A DNA stretch of 64,000 nucleotides. It comes from Paralithodes platypus. Its lineage: Eukaryota > Arthropoda > Malacostraca > Decapoda > Lithodidae. The stretch is from positions 47,090,215 to 47,154,214 of the forward strand of contig CM064523.1 in assembly GCA_032716605.1 (NCBI GenBank), read 5' to 3'. A model generated the notes under the pieces. The model did no database searches. It saw only the letters and a program-made list of their open reading frames with translations, and was not told the DNA's origin. Within the stretch, counting starts at the first letter, position 1, and the number at the start of each line of letters is the position of its first letter. Both the position numbers and the translations under genes were made by a program. Shown here piece after piece: positions 21,510-32,302 of this stretch.

Positions 21510-23707
21510 TGTTACGTCCTGGGATATATAAACACTGGGCTCTTTCTATTGGACTAGGTATGCGGCAACAAGCAACAACGGAAAACGCTAGATCCAACCC
21601 TTATCTATAAACCCAGGCAACAAACCACCCTAAACCGTCAAGAGTCCTGCCTGGACAACGAGGTATCCTATGACTCGGTTACAGGGTGCACGCACTATAG
21701 ACTGCTGATAGTCAAGCAGGCTATATAAAAGATCACACAATTAAGTTGACTTAAACCTTCAAGGAAAAGATAGATAACGGAATTAAATTGCAGAAACAAT
21801 TTAAAAACAAATTAGAAGAAAGTACATTTAACGTTACATTAATTAATACAACTAATCACCCCTGCGTGAAAGAAGGTGAAAGCAAACAGTCCTCAAAACA
21901 TCGTACAGGTAGACAAGATGCGGGTCTCTAAACTGCATGCGGCTACTGTAGGATCTGATGCTTAGCAAAGAAAGTACGTTACGGATTTAGAGAACTCTTA
22001 ACTCATAAGCAGGAATAAATACTAGTGATAGGACATACAGTGTATAATGGCATAGGTATAATTAAATAAAGGCAGCAACTCGCAACATAACCACATACAG
22101 GTGTGCTTCTCACTCTTAGTCAGGCAAGCCTGCTCGGACAGAGTCTCTAAGCCACACCCTGACTCACAATGCTCACAAAAAACGGTAAACTGTGGCACAA
22201 TAACAAGCATACAGAGATAATAAACCCCTAGCTGTTAATCTGCCAGGTGGCAGAGGTCTAGCCGGAAGGATATAGGCTTCGGATACCTGGGCTGAGCCAC
22301 CTGCTCTAGCCTAGGGACGTTCCCAGGTCTGTGCGCCAAATTACTCTAATTGAAAGGGTGCTCTCTTGAGAGAATCAGATCGCGAGTATCTGACTCTCTC
22401 CTGGCGACTCTAAAACAAAAGCAAGACGTGCTAGCGCAGTGCTGAGTGGACTAGGCAATGGCCCTCACACAACACAACGCTAGACACACAGGGACACAGA
22501 AAAGAAAATGCCCCCCAGACTCCCACGGGTATCCTAGTAAAGTCATACGGGTCCACGGGACTCGCACCAGCAGACTTAACTTAAAGGATCGCAAAAAGCC
22601 TCCCCTCCGGTCTAGCCCCTGCTAACCTGACACAAGAACACACTAGCAAGCATGAAACCACCAAATATGAGACAACAAAAAAGCTTCCTAGGTCTCATTA
22701 ACAATTACATCCCTGCATAAGGCCCAAAATCCTATCTAGTTATCTGAGAGCTCGTTGTTAATACAATAATAGATATAAGGTCTATCAAGGGGATGGGATA
22801 ATTAAATAGATTGGTGAAGTAGTGGAAAGAAGGTATACAAAGTAAGAGAGAACGTTTCTAAGTGGGGTTGAGAGGGATAGATATCAAGGGGGTCCGAAGG
22901 GTACGACAATGAGGTGAGCTCTGAGTCTTGTGAATCTGTCTGGACCCCCCCCCCCCCCCCTAGGCATGCAGAATACATCCCAGGCTTGGCACCACTCAAC
23001 ACAATGGCCTGGTCAAAATCCTCTACCCCGTGCGTGAGTCGAAACTAAGCCTAACGTTGCAATCAAATGCATGTGGCAGCGCTTCAGGCTCGTCCCAAGC
23101 TGGTCTCTCCGCGCGAAGCAACGTCCCAAGCCGGTCTCTCTCTCCCGCTCATCTCTTCCCGCTCTCACTAGACTTACATCTTATATATTATAATGAAACA
23201 ATCAACTATCGAGAATAAAATATACTAAGATGCGTTGGTTAAGAAAAAGGGCAGCTTCAAGCTGTGAAACAACATAAGAATATCCCAGACATTAGTTACA
23301 TTGTCGTAGGATATATACTAAGGGAAAGCCTGCCGGCCGGCTACCACCAGCCGGTTTCTAAACGGCTGGGCAGCCGACGCGCGCGCATGCCTGCACGTGG
23401 TTACTATGCAGAAGCGTCACACCTCCCCCAAGATATAAGACCCTTGACTAAGTTCTTCATATCTAACAGAAAGCTTCTCATAGTACCACACACTGTTGCG
23501 ACACAAGGCACTATATATTAAAAAAAAAATAAAGACTGTTGCGCTCCACCGAGCAAGTTCAACTAACTCAGCGACAATAAGCGAAAACATTCAACTTAAA
23601 TACTGCTACAACATCTTATACAAAATTCTACACGTTATAAAAAATAAAGAGTTTTTATAAGGTTTTTGCTTTTTTAATTTGTTTTTTTCGGCTGAACTAC
23701 AGGGACA
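21510..23707 (-). mobile_element. Ty3/Gypsy LTR (3' LTR of the complete element)
   Basis: Termini are TGTTACGTCC at the left and ...GGGACA at the right (TGT...ACA). It is nearly identical to 29058-31251, apart from scattered substitutions and small indels such as ACAGGGTGCACGCAC versus ACAGGCTGCACGCACGCAC. At about 2.2 kb it is long for a Gypsy LTR. The purine-rich tract expected just outside the 3' LTR is present as pyrimidines at 23710-23722 on the plus strand. The 5 bp next to the outer edge are AAGAT. Confidence 0.85.
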
Positions 23708-23745
23708 GCCTATTTTCCTCCACACTCAACCCTCAATCCTGTGGC

Positions 23746-24993
23746 AGTCTAACCAACATCATCCACCCTTGATAGACAATCCGCTATCACGTTATCAGAA
23801 CCGACAATATGGCGTATGTCCAGATTATACTCCTGAAGCATGAGTGACCACCTGGTCAGCCTCATATTCCGGTTATGAAACTGATTCAAGAATTTCAGAG
23901 GGTGATGATCGGTATAAACCACTACGACTGGTCCGAAAGCAGGAACATATACATCGAAGTGCCTGAGCACCAGCACTATCGCCAGGAGTTCTTTTTCAAT
24001 TACAGAGTAATTCCTTTGTGCACTATTGAATTTTTTACTGTAAAAACTCACTGGATGTTCGATACCTTCATCATCTGTCTGTAATAAGACAGCCCCAGCC
24101 CCTACGCCACTGGCATCAGTCGCCAGCTGAAAAGGTCTGCTGAAGTCCTGGGCCCTGAGTATGGGGTGGGTACATAACAGGTGTTTTACCAAGGAAAACG
24201 CCTCTGCACACTCAGGAGACCACCGAAACTTCTTGTCCTTAGATAATAAGTCAGTTAAAGGTGCAAGTACAGTCGAATAGCCTTTGATGAGGCGACGATA
24301 ATAGCCAATCATACCTAGAAACCGCATGATTTGTTTCTTAGTCGTAGGCTGGGGAAACTGATCGATGGCTTTGATCTTTGTTTGTGGAGGGCACACCTGA
24401 CCCATCCCCACCTCGAACCCCAGGTACAAAACTGTGGCTTTGACAAAATCGCACTTACCCAGGTTTACCACCAAACCTGCTTCATTCAGTTTATTAAAAA
24501 GCTGTCCGATGTGAGCACAGTGACTGTTAAAATCATCGTCGTATATTATGACATCATCTAGGTACACCGTACAGTTGGGAATGTCGGCTACAATGTCGTT
24601 CATTAATTTCTGAAACGTTGCAGGGGCATTTTTCAGCCCGTATGGCATAACATGGCAACGATATGTGGCACCGTCCACCACAAACCCACACACCTCTCGC
24701 GCTCGCTCAGACAAGGGCACTTGCCAATATCCCTTAACAAGGTCTATCTTGGTGAGGAACTTGGCTTTTCCTATCTTATCCACACTGTCGTCCACGCGAG
24801 GGAGAGGGTAGGCATTTGTGGGGGTTAAACCATTCAACCTGCGGAAATCTATACAAACCCGCACCTTGCCATCTGGTTTGGGCTGCAGTGTGACTGGGGA
24901 AGTCCACCTTACTGCACCCTCAGAAATCAGCCCACGTTTCAGCATATAATCCAGCTCTTCCCTAAGTGCTGGTAATTTAATAGGGGGAACACG
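23746..24993 (-). CDS. Ty3/Gypsy reverse transcriptase-RNase H
   Basis: Reads from TAG 24994-24996 down to TAG 23746-23748. RT motifs: PKPDGKVRVCIDFRRLN, FLTKIDLVKGYWQVPL, MPYGLKNAPATFQ and the catalytic YLDD (about 24540-24560). RNase H residues: LATDASG, IEKELLAI and YTDHHPLKF, so the D-E-D set is present. Its product would copy the element RNA and degrade it in the particle. It lies downstream of the integrase (about 25.7-26.6 kb), the reverse of typical Gypsy order. The upstream in-frame TAG at 24994 separates it from the rest of pol in a context where the protein is otherwise continuous. Confidence 0.92.
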
Positions 24994-25683
24994 CTATGGC
25001 ACTGTTTTAAAGGGCGGGTGGTCCCCAACATCGACATCGTGCACCGCTTGAGTAGTGAGGCCAGGATGCTCCGCGAAAACAGCTGGGTTTGAATCAAACA
25101 AGTGCTGCACAGCTACACGTTGTTGCTCAGGCAGGTGCAATATCAACTCATGAGCCACTTGTCTAGAATTCCCCGCCCACTGATCCGCGGAAACATGACA
25201 ATCCCAATTATCCTCCCCCGCAGCTTGACTGTCCCTTCCTCCTTCTCCACCACGATCGCTGAAGATCAACACCGGGACAGTGAGAGGCTCGGAGGGGCGC
25301 CTCACATACTCTTTCATCAGATTTACATGGCAAAGTTGGTTCTTTTTCTTACGATCAGGAGTAGCTACTAAATAGTCGAGATCAGAAACCTTCCTTACAA
25401 CCCGATACGGACCAGAATACTTGGCAGACAAGGGGTGTCCCACCAGAGGCAGTAGTATCAGTACCTCCTGATCTACTTCAAACTCCCTCAGCTTCACCTT
25501 CTGGTCGTATCTGTCCTTCATCTGAGCTTGTGAACTCTTAAGGTTCCGACCTGCTACCTCCAGGCTCTTTAGCATTCCCTCACGGCTTTCAACAACATAC
25601 TTTAGAAGCGAGCATGGCTTTGTGACTCCCTCCCAGATCTCCTTGACTATGTGGAGGGGCCCCCTGACCCTGTGTCCAAAAAC
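24994..25683 (-). pseudogene. Gypsy integrase C-terminus and linker to RT
   Basis: Same frame as its neighbours, between two TAG codons (25684-25686 and 24994-24996). The order is conserved-looking VFGHRVRGPL, a basic helix, then the GPY-type integrase end (SAKYSGPYRVVRKVSDLDYL), an acidic linker and the start of the RT region (HDVDVGDHPPFKT). The two flanking TAGs are the only breaks, which suggests point mutations and not domain loss. Confidence 0.8.
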
Positions 25684-28308
25684 CTACTCGTTCGGGCTAA
25701 ATCCCAAGCTCTCCCCAGGTACTTCTCTCGCAGCAAATAAAACGTATGGGAGACCTAGATCCCAGTCCTTCCCATTTTCCATGCAATAACACCGCAACAT
25801 ACTCTTGAGAGTCGAGTGCCACCTTTCCAAAACTCCCTGACTCTCGGGATGGTAGGCAGATGACACCACAGACACTATCCCATATTGCTGCATGGTCTGC
25901 TTAAACAGAGCAGAAGTAAAATTGGATCCCTGATCAGACTGGATCTCCTGAGGGTAGCCATAACGAGAGAAATAGACAAGTAGGTTTTTGACAACAGTCT
26001 TAGCCATCCCGTTGCGCATGGGGTAAGCATCTGGATACCGTGTTGCTACATCCATTACAGTTAGTAAAAATTTATTGCCGGCACTAGTGGGGGGCAATGG
26101 ACCAACCATATCGATAACTACTTTGCTGAAGGGCGGCCCAATGACAGGGAGGGGTTGTAACGGGGCTCTCGGGATGACCTGATTGGGTTTCCCAACAACT
26201 TGACAAGTGTGACACTGTGACACCCATGACACGACACTCGCCTTTAACCCAGGCCACCAGAAAAGCTTGCTCAGAGCTGCCTCTGTCTTACGTGCCCCTG
26301 CCAAAGGCACATCATGAGCTAATCTCAATAAGCTCTCACGGCACACCCTCGGTACTACTAACTGGTCCACTAATCCTGACCCGCCATCACACTTTTTCTT
26401 GGGATCCTGATGTCTCCGATACAAGATCCCCTCGGACAAGAAAAAATCACCAGGCTGCGGATCCCCATCACTCTCCAGTTCGACAGCACCATTACCACAC
26501 GCCCTGACTTCAGGATCTTCCAGCTGCAAGAAACATATATCAGCAGGTGCGAGATTATCCAGGTTCATCTTAAATAATTTATTTCCACCTCCAATGTCCC
26601 GCTGAGCCATCCTTTCCTCACGCTGCGCATAACGATGCTGTCCCAGAGTCTCTTCCTGCCCTGCACCTGCACTAGCGGTGACAGGCCCCGGGGCATCTCC
26701 AGACTCTAACATAGGTGCCAATAATGAGTCACCAAGAAACACTGCCGGCTCAAAACTCTCCACTTGACCAACACTTCCCGTTTTCTTGTGACCTTTCCTC
26801 CGCGGTTTGATAGACTGAGGTGGTGGCTGCAAGGCTCCGGATGTCTGAGAACGCGTCACAACACACGCCATGGTTTGTACGCTACACTTCTCAACCCACT
26901 CCTGTTCCTCCCTACTAACGTCGGCCGCCTTCTCGGCAACGACCAAGGGTGAAACCTTAGAAGCAGGCACCGCAAAGTCGTTGCCGAGGAGGAGGTCGAC
27001 GCCCCCAACAGGCAAGTTCTCTACAATTCCGACATCCAGCTCCTTCGCCACACCACCCACCTCCAGCTCCATCCTCACCAGCGGGTAGGACTTCGTAGCA
27101 TTGATCCCCTGAACTACCACCACCCGAGCAGCGTTAATCGGTCTACCAGTAAAGTTCTTTAACAAGGTCTGAGAAGCCCCCGTATCACGCAATAGCTTAA
27201 CTCCTCGCCTTTCGCCAGCCCACCTCACAAAACCATGCCCTCTATGACCCCCAAAGATGTCGCGGACAGGGTTCGAGCCTTCCGGACTCTTGAATACAGG
27301 CTGTGTCCCACCCTCTGACGAACTACCCTTGGCAAACTCAGAAGATATAGGCGACACCCCTATGCTGCGGGCCAATGACACAACCTTGTTTGGTGGCTTG
27401 TTCGGACAAGCATTTGCAAAGTGACCCTCCTTGTGACATGCGAAGCACTCTTTACTCTTTGGTTTCCCTTGGGAGTGGGAGGTACCATTAGACTTCTTAT
27501 ACGGGACGGTATTTGGTTTATGTTCAGTTTTATTGTCAGTGCTAGATGGTTTTGTGTATTTATGTGTATCAAAATTCTTGGGAGGGGGAGGGGTACGATC
27601 CTGTGTACCCGACTCACTCCTAGCTGCTGCTCCGCACCCTCGAATAAATGACAGTCGGAGGTCAGCCATTTCTGCTGCCTCCTGGAGAGTTCTAGGATTT
27701 GTTTCCTTTATATTTAATGTTAAGTGCCCGCCTGTGCACTTAAAGAACTGCTCCAAGAGAACCAGCTCACTCAACTCCTCGAAAGTAGCTGCCCTCTCAG
27801 AATGCAGCCAATGTCGTAGTGCATCAGACAAGTCCCGGGCGTGTTCTAGGAAGGTACTATCCTTGCCCTTAGTAACACCCCGAAACTTCAAGCGGTAAGT
27901 TTCTGGTTGTAACTCATAGGCCCGTAGCACAGCCTTCTTTAGCTCATCATAAACTACACAGGACTCTAAAGGTAGTGCATCATACGCTTTTAGCCCCTTT
28001 CCTAGGAGTCTTGATGAAACTAATGCTGCCCACTTTTCCTGAGGCCACTGGTGTTCCTGACACTTCTTCTCAAATCGCATAAAAAAATCAGCCACACATA
28101 ATTCATCGAACACAGGAACTAATTTAAGCAGGTGCGACAATAATTGGTCCCGATGTCTGTTACCTCCCCCAATATTTCGCCCTGTTACCTCCACTCGAGA
28201 TCTCTCCAGCTCCCTGTCAGCCCGATACCTAGTAGACTCTGCCTGCAGTTCAGCCTCTCGTATAGCTGTTCTCTCTGCAGCCTCAGCCTGAGCTCTAGCA
28301 ACCTCAGC
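25684..28308 (-). CDS. Gypsy gag-protease-integrase polyprotein
   Basis: Domains in order: a coiled-coil Glu/Arg/Ala-rich start; a capsid-like gag region (FFMRFEKKCQEHQWP); a zinc knuckle CFACHKEGHFANAC (CX2CX4HX4C); a retropepsin-like site LLRDTGASQTLL; an integrase zinc region ending QCHTCQ; and the catalytic core VIDMVGPL, QSDQGSNF and ESQGVLERWHS giving D, D and E. In the zinc region AHDVPLAGARKTE appears to lack the second His (AGHLG in relatives), which suggests a short in-frame deletion. Gag packages RNA, the protease matures the particle and integrase inserts the cDNA. The position of integrase before RT marks a Gmr1-like gene order. Confidence 0.9.
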   Translation of the reverse strand, partial: AEVARAQAEAAERTAIREAELQAESTRYRADRELERSRVEVTGRNIGGGNRHRDQLLSHLLKLVPVFDELCVADFFMRFEKKCQEHQWPQEKWAALVSSRLLGKGLKAYDALPLESCVVYDELKKAVLRAYELQPETYRLKFRGVTKGKDSTFLEHARDLSDALRHWLHSERAATFEELSELVLLEQFFKCTGGHLTLNIKETNPRTLQEAAEMADLRLSFIRGCGAAARSESGTQDRTPPPPKNFDTHKYTKPSSTDNKTEHKPNTVPYKKSNGTSHSQGKPKSKECFACHKEGHFANACPNKPPNKVVSLARSIGVSPISSEFAKGSSSEGGTQPVFKSPEGSNPVRDIFGGHRGHGFVRWAGERRGVKLLRDTGASQTLLKNFTGRPINAARVVVVQGINATKSYPLVRMELEVGGVAKELDVGIVENLPVGGVDLLLGNDFAVPASKVSPLVVAEKAADVSREEQEWVEKCSVQTMACVVTRSQTSGALQPPPQSIKPRRKGHKKTGSVGQVESFEPAVFLGDSLLAPMLESGDAPGPVTASAGAGQEETLGQHRYAQREERMAQRDIGGGNKLFKMNLDNLAPADICFLQLEDPEVRACGNGAVELESDGDPQPGDFFLSEGILYRRHQDPKKKCDGGSGLVDQLVVPRVCRESLLRLAHDVPLAGARKTEAALSKLFWWPGLKASVVSWVSQCHTCQVVGKPNQVIPRAPLQPLPVIGPPFSKVVIDMVGPLPPTSAGNKFLLTVMDVATRYPDAYPMRNGMAKTVVKNLLVYFSRYGYPQEIQSDQGSNFTSALFKQTMQQYGIVSVVSSAYHPESQGVLERWHSTLKSMLRCYCMENGKDWDLGLPYVLFAAREVPGESLGFSPNE

Positions 28309-28843
28309 CTACACACTAACCTGTCTTTCGGAGGCCTCAACCTGAGCTCTAGCCTGTCTTTCGGCGGCCTCAACCTTGGCCATCTCAAGCCGAAACAACA
28401 AATCTGGAGTCAACCCTTGAGGAGGGGAAGGTGCATTTAATGGAGAGGGTCCCTGTGATTGAATTCCACGCTGCCATTGACCATCAACTTGGGGGTATGT
28501 ACTAAATTCAGGCACCCTGACGTTTGATATGGGAGTAGAGTGGAGGGGGGGGCTGGAGACCGGGGCCCCCAGTCACCTCTCCACCCAGGTCTCTCCCTTC
28601 TAAACCCAATATCAAAGTCCTCAGCTGATCTTTCCTCATGCCACTTAAACCCTGGTGACCCTGAAGACCTGCCACACACTTTAAGCCATACTTATTCAGC
28701 TTCAACACCCTGGCAGCGGTAAGGGGCACCTCTAAAAATCTTCTAGCACCCTCCTCGCTATCGACTAGCCACTCCACAGGTCTTTCTCCCTCCGAGCCCG
28801 TATCATGACCTGACCCATCACTGTGTTCGGATGTATTAGACAT
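28309..28843 (-). pseudogene. Gypsy gag N-terminus, broken by a frameshift and a TAG
   Basis: ATG at 28843 starts an acidic, Ser/Gly-rich leader. A short helical segment KLNKYGLKCVAGLQGHQGL, then SGMRKDQLRTLI, resembles the SAP-like N-terminal region of many Gypsy gags. The frame shifts at a C homopolymer (written G on the plus strand, about 28545-28553) and continues as VPEFSTYPQVDGQW and an Ala/Glu/Arg coiled coil. It then meets TAG 28309-28311, followed in frame by the main gag-pol ORF. Length variation of the homopolymer is the simplest cause of the shift. Confidence 0.75.
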
Positions 28844-29034
28844 GTTTGTGTACTGCAGTAATTATCACGGTTATAGAATGTGCCTTATCTCCTATGCAAG
28901 TATGTATATACTAATGGTATTTAAAGTCTTTAATGTGTTATATTGGTTGCTCCAAAAAAAAAATCTATGTCCACTGTATTCTTCTAATCATAAGGAATCT
29001 CAAAACAAATGACCACTATATTCCTCTGTTCAGT

Positions 29035-29057
29035 AAATCCTATGCAAGGTCGCCATT
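29035..29057 (-). promoter_or_regulatory. Gypsy primer-binding site
   Basis: On the minus strand, directly after the LTR end (...GTAACA) and two bases, comes TGGCGACCTTGCATAGG. TGG at this spot is the standard pairing site for the 3' CCA of a tRNA primer. The tRNA species was not determined. Confidence 0.75.
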
Positions 29058-31251
29058 TGTTACGTCCTGGGATATATAAACACTGGGCTCTTTCTATTGG
29101 ACTAGGTATGCGGCAACAAGCAACAACGGAAAACGCTAGATCCAACCCTTATCTATAAACCCAGGCAACAAACCACCCTAAACTGTCAAGAGTCCTGCCT
29201 GGACAATGAGGTATCCTATGACTCGGTTACAGGCTGCACGCACGCACTATAGACTGCTGATAGTCAAGCAGGCTATATAAAAGATCACACAATTAAGTTG
29301 ACTTAAAGCTTCAAGGAAAAGATAGATAACGGAATTAAATTGCAGAAACAATTTAATAACAAACTAGGAGAAAGTAAATTTAACGTTACGTTAATTAATA
29401 CAACAAATCACCCCTGCGTGAAAGAAGGTGAAAGCAAACAGTCCTCAAAACATCGTACAGGTAGGTAAGATGCGGGTCTCTAAACTGCATGCGGCTACTG
29501 TAGGATCTGATGCTTAGCAAAGAAAGTATGTTACGGATTTAGAGAACTCTTAACTCATAAGCAGGAATAAATACTAGTGATAGGACATACAGTGTATAAT
29601 GGCATAGGTATAATTAAATAAAGGCAGCAACTCGCAACATAACCACATACAGGTGTGCTTCTCAGTCTTAGTCAGGCAAGCTTGCTCGGACAGAGTCTCT
29701 AAGCCACACCCTGACTCACAATGCTCACACAAACGGTAAACTGTGGCACAATAACAAGCATACAGAGATAATAAACCCCTAGCTGTTAATCTGCCAGGTG
29801 GCAGAGGTTTAGCCGGAAGGATATAGGCTTCGGATACCTGGGCTGAGCCACCTGCTCTAGCCTAGGGACGTTCCCAGGTCTGTGCGCCAAATTACTCTAA
29901 TTGAAAGGGTGCTCTCTTGAGAGACTCAGATTGCAAGTATCTGACTCTCTCCTGGCGACCCTAAAACAAAAGCAAGACGTGCTAGCGCAGTGCTGAGAGG
30001 ACTAGGCAAGGGCCCTCACACAACACAACACTAGACACACAGGGACACAGACAAGAAAATGCCCCCCAGACTCCCACGGATATCCAAGTAAAGTCGTACG
30101 GGTCCACGGGACTCGCACCAGCAGACTTTACTTAAAGGATCGCAAAAAGCCTCCCCTCCGGTCTAGCCCCTGCTAACCAGACACAAGAACACACTAGCAA
30201 GCACCAAATATGAGACAACAAAAAAGCTTCCTAGGTCTCATTAACAATTACATCCCTGCATAAGGCCCAAAATCCTATCTAGTTATCTGAGAGCTCGTCG
30301 TTAATACAATAATAGATATAAGGTCTATCAAGGGGATGGGATAATTAAATAGATTAGTGAAGTAGTGGAAAGAAGGTATACAAAGTAAGAGAGAACGTTT
30401 CTAAGTGGGGTTGAGAGGGATAGATATCAAGGGGGTCCGAAGGGTACGACAATGAGGTGAGCTCTGAGTCTTGAATCTGTCTGGACCCCCCCCCTCCCCC
30501 CCCCCTAGGCATGCAGAATACATCCCAGGCTTGGCAACACTCAACACAGTGGCCTGGTCAAAATCCTCTACCCCGTGCGTGAGTCGAAACTAAGCCTAAC
30601 GTTGCAATCAAATGCATGTGGCAGCGCTTCAGGCTCGTCCCAAGCTGGTCTCTCTGCGCGAAGCAACGTCCCAAGCCGGTCTCTCTCTCCCGCTCGTCTC
30701 TTCCCGCTCTCACTAGACTTACATCTTATATATTATAATGAAACAATCAACTATCGAGAATAAAATATACTAAGATGCGTTGGTTAAGAATAAGGGCAGC
30801 TTCAAGCTGTGAAACAACATAAGAATATCCCAGACATTAGTTACATTGTCGTAGGATATATACTAAGGGAAAGCCTGCCGGCCGGCTACCACCAGCCGGT
30901 TTCTAAACGGCTGGGCAGCCGACGCGTGCGCATGCCCGCACGTGGTTACTATGCAGAAGCGTCTCACCTCCCCCAAGATATAAGACCCTTGACTAAGTTC
31001 TTCATATCTAACAGAAAGCTTCTCATAGTACCACACACTGTTGCGACACAAGGCACTATATATAAAAAAAAAATTAAGACTGTTGCGCTCCACCGAGCAA
31101 GTTCAACTAACTCAGCGACAATAAGCGAAAACATTCAACTTAGATACTGCTACAACATCTTATACAAAATTCTACACGTTATAAAAAATAAAGAGTTTTT
31201 ATACGGTTTTTGCTTTTTTAATTTGTTTTTTTCGGCTGAACTACAGTGACA
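29058..31251 (-). mobile_element. Ty3/Gypsy LTR (shared by two internal regions)
   Basis: Same termini and sequence as 21510-23707. It is the 5' LTR of the complete element (internal region 23708-29057) and also the 3' LTR of the deleted copy on its other side (31252-32021). This is a tandem arrangement. It contains a C-run (about 30485-30507) of different length from the other LTR (22946-22961). Confidence 0.85.
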
Positions 31252-32021
31252 GCCTATTTTCCTCCACACTCAACCCTCAATCCTGTGGCAGTCTAACCAA
31301 CATCATCCACCCTTGATAGACAATCCCCTATCACGTTTTCAGAACCGACAATATGGCGTATGTCCAGATTATACTCCTGAAGCATGAGTGACCACCTGGT
31401 CAGCCTCATATTCCGGTTTTGAAACTGATTCAAGAATTTCAGAGGGTGATGATCGGTATAAACCACTACAACTGGTCCGAAAGCAGCAACATAATTATTC
31501 ATCGAAGTGCCTGAGCGCCAGCACTATCGCCAGGAGTTCTTTTTCAATTACAGAGTAATTCCTTTGTGCACTATTGAATTTTTTACTGTAAAAACTCACT
31601 GGATGTTCGATACCTTCATCATCTGTCTGTAACAAGACAGCCCCAGCCCCTACGCCACTGGCATCAGTCGCCAGCTGAAAAGGTCTGCTGAACTCCGGGG
31701 CCCTGAGTATGGGGTGGGTACATAACAGGTGTTTTACCAAGGAAAACGCCTCTGCACACTCAGGAGACCACCGGAACTTCTTGTCCTTAGATAATAAGTC
31801 AGTTAAAGGTGCAAGTACAGTCGAATAGCCTTTGATGAAGCGACGATAATAGCCTATCATACCTAGAAACCGCATGATTTGTTTCTTAGTCGTAGGCTGG
31901 GGAAACTGATCGATGGCTTTGATCTTTGTCTGTGGAGGGCACACCTGACCCATCCCCACCTCGAACCCCAGGTACAAAACTGTGGCTTTGACAAAATCGC
32001 ACTTACCCAGGTTTACCACCA
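31252..32021 (-). pseudogene. Second Gypsy copy: RT-RNase H C-terminal fragment
   Basis: Nearly identical to 23708-24474. It starts inside RT after the YLDD motif (LGKCDFVKATVLYLGFEVG) and runs through the RNase H motifs. A net insertion of about 4 bp near 31493-31498 (CATAATTATTCATCG versus CATATACATCG) shifts the frame. Its upstream end is fused directly to an internal LTR segment at 32021/32022, with the short shared sequence CCAA, so gag, protease, integrase and half of RT are deleted. Confidence 0.88.
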
Positions 32022-32302
32022 AGCCGGTCTCTCTCTCCCGCTCTCACTAGACTTACATATTATATATTATAATGAAACAATCAACTATCGAGAATGAAAT
32101 ATACTAAGATGCGTTGGTTAAGAATAAGGGCAGCTTCAAGCTGTGAAACAACATAAGAATATCCCAGACATTAGTTACATTGTCGTAGGATATATACTAA
32201 GGGAAAGCCTGCCGGCCGGCTACCACCAGCCGGTTTCTAAATGGCTGGGCAGCCGACGCGTGCGCATGCCCGCACGTGGTTACTATGCAGAAGCATCACA
32301 AG
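32022..32302 (-). mobile_element. Gypsy LTR internal fragment
   Basis: Matches 23124-23410 (AAGCCGGTCTCTCTC through GCAGAAGC). Both LTR ends are missing. The right edge abuts the interrupted LINE at 32303. It is the remnant of the outer LTR of the deleted copy. Confidence 0.85.
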
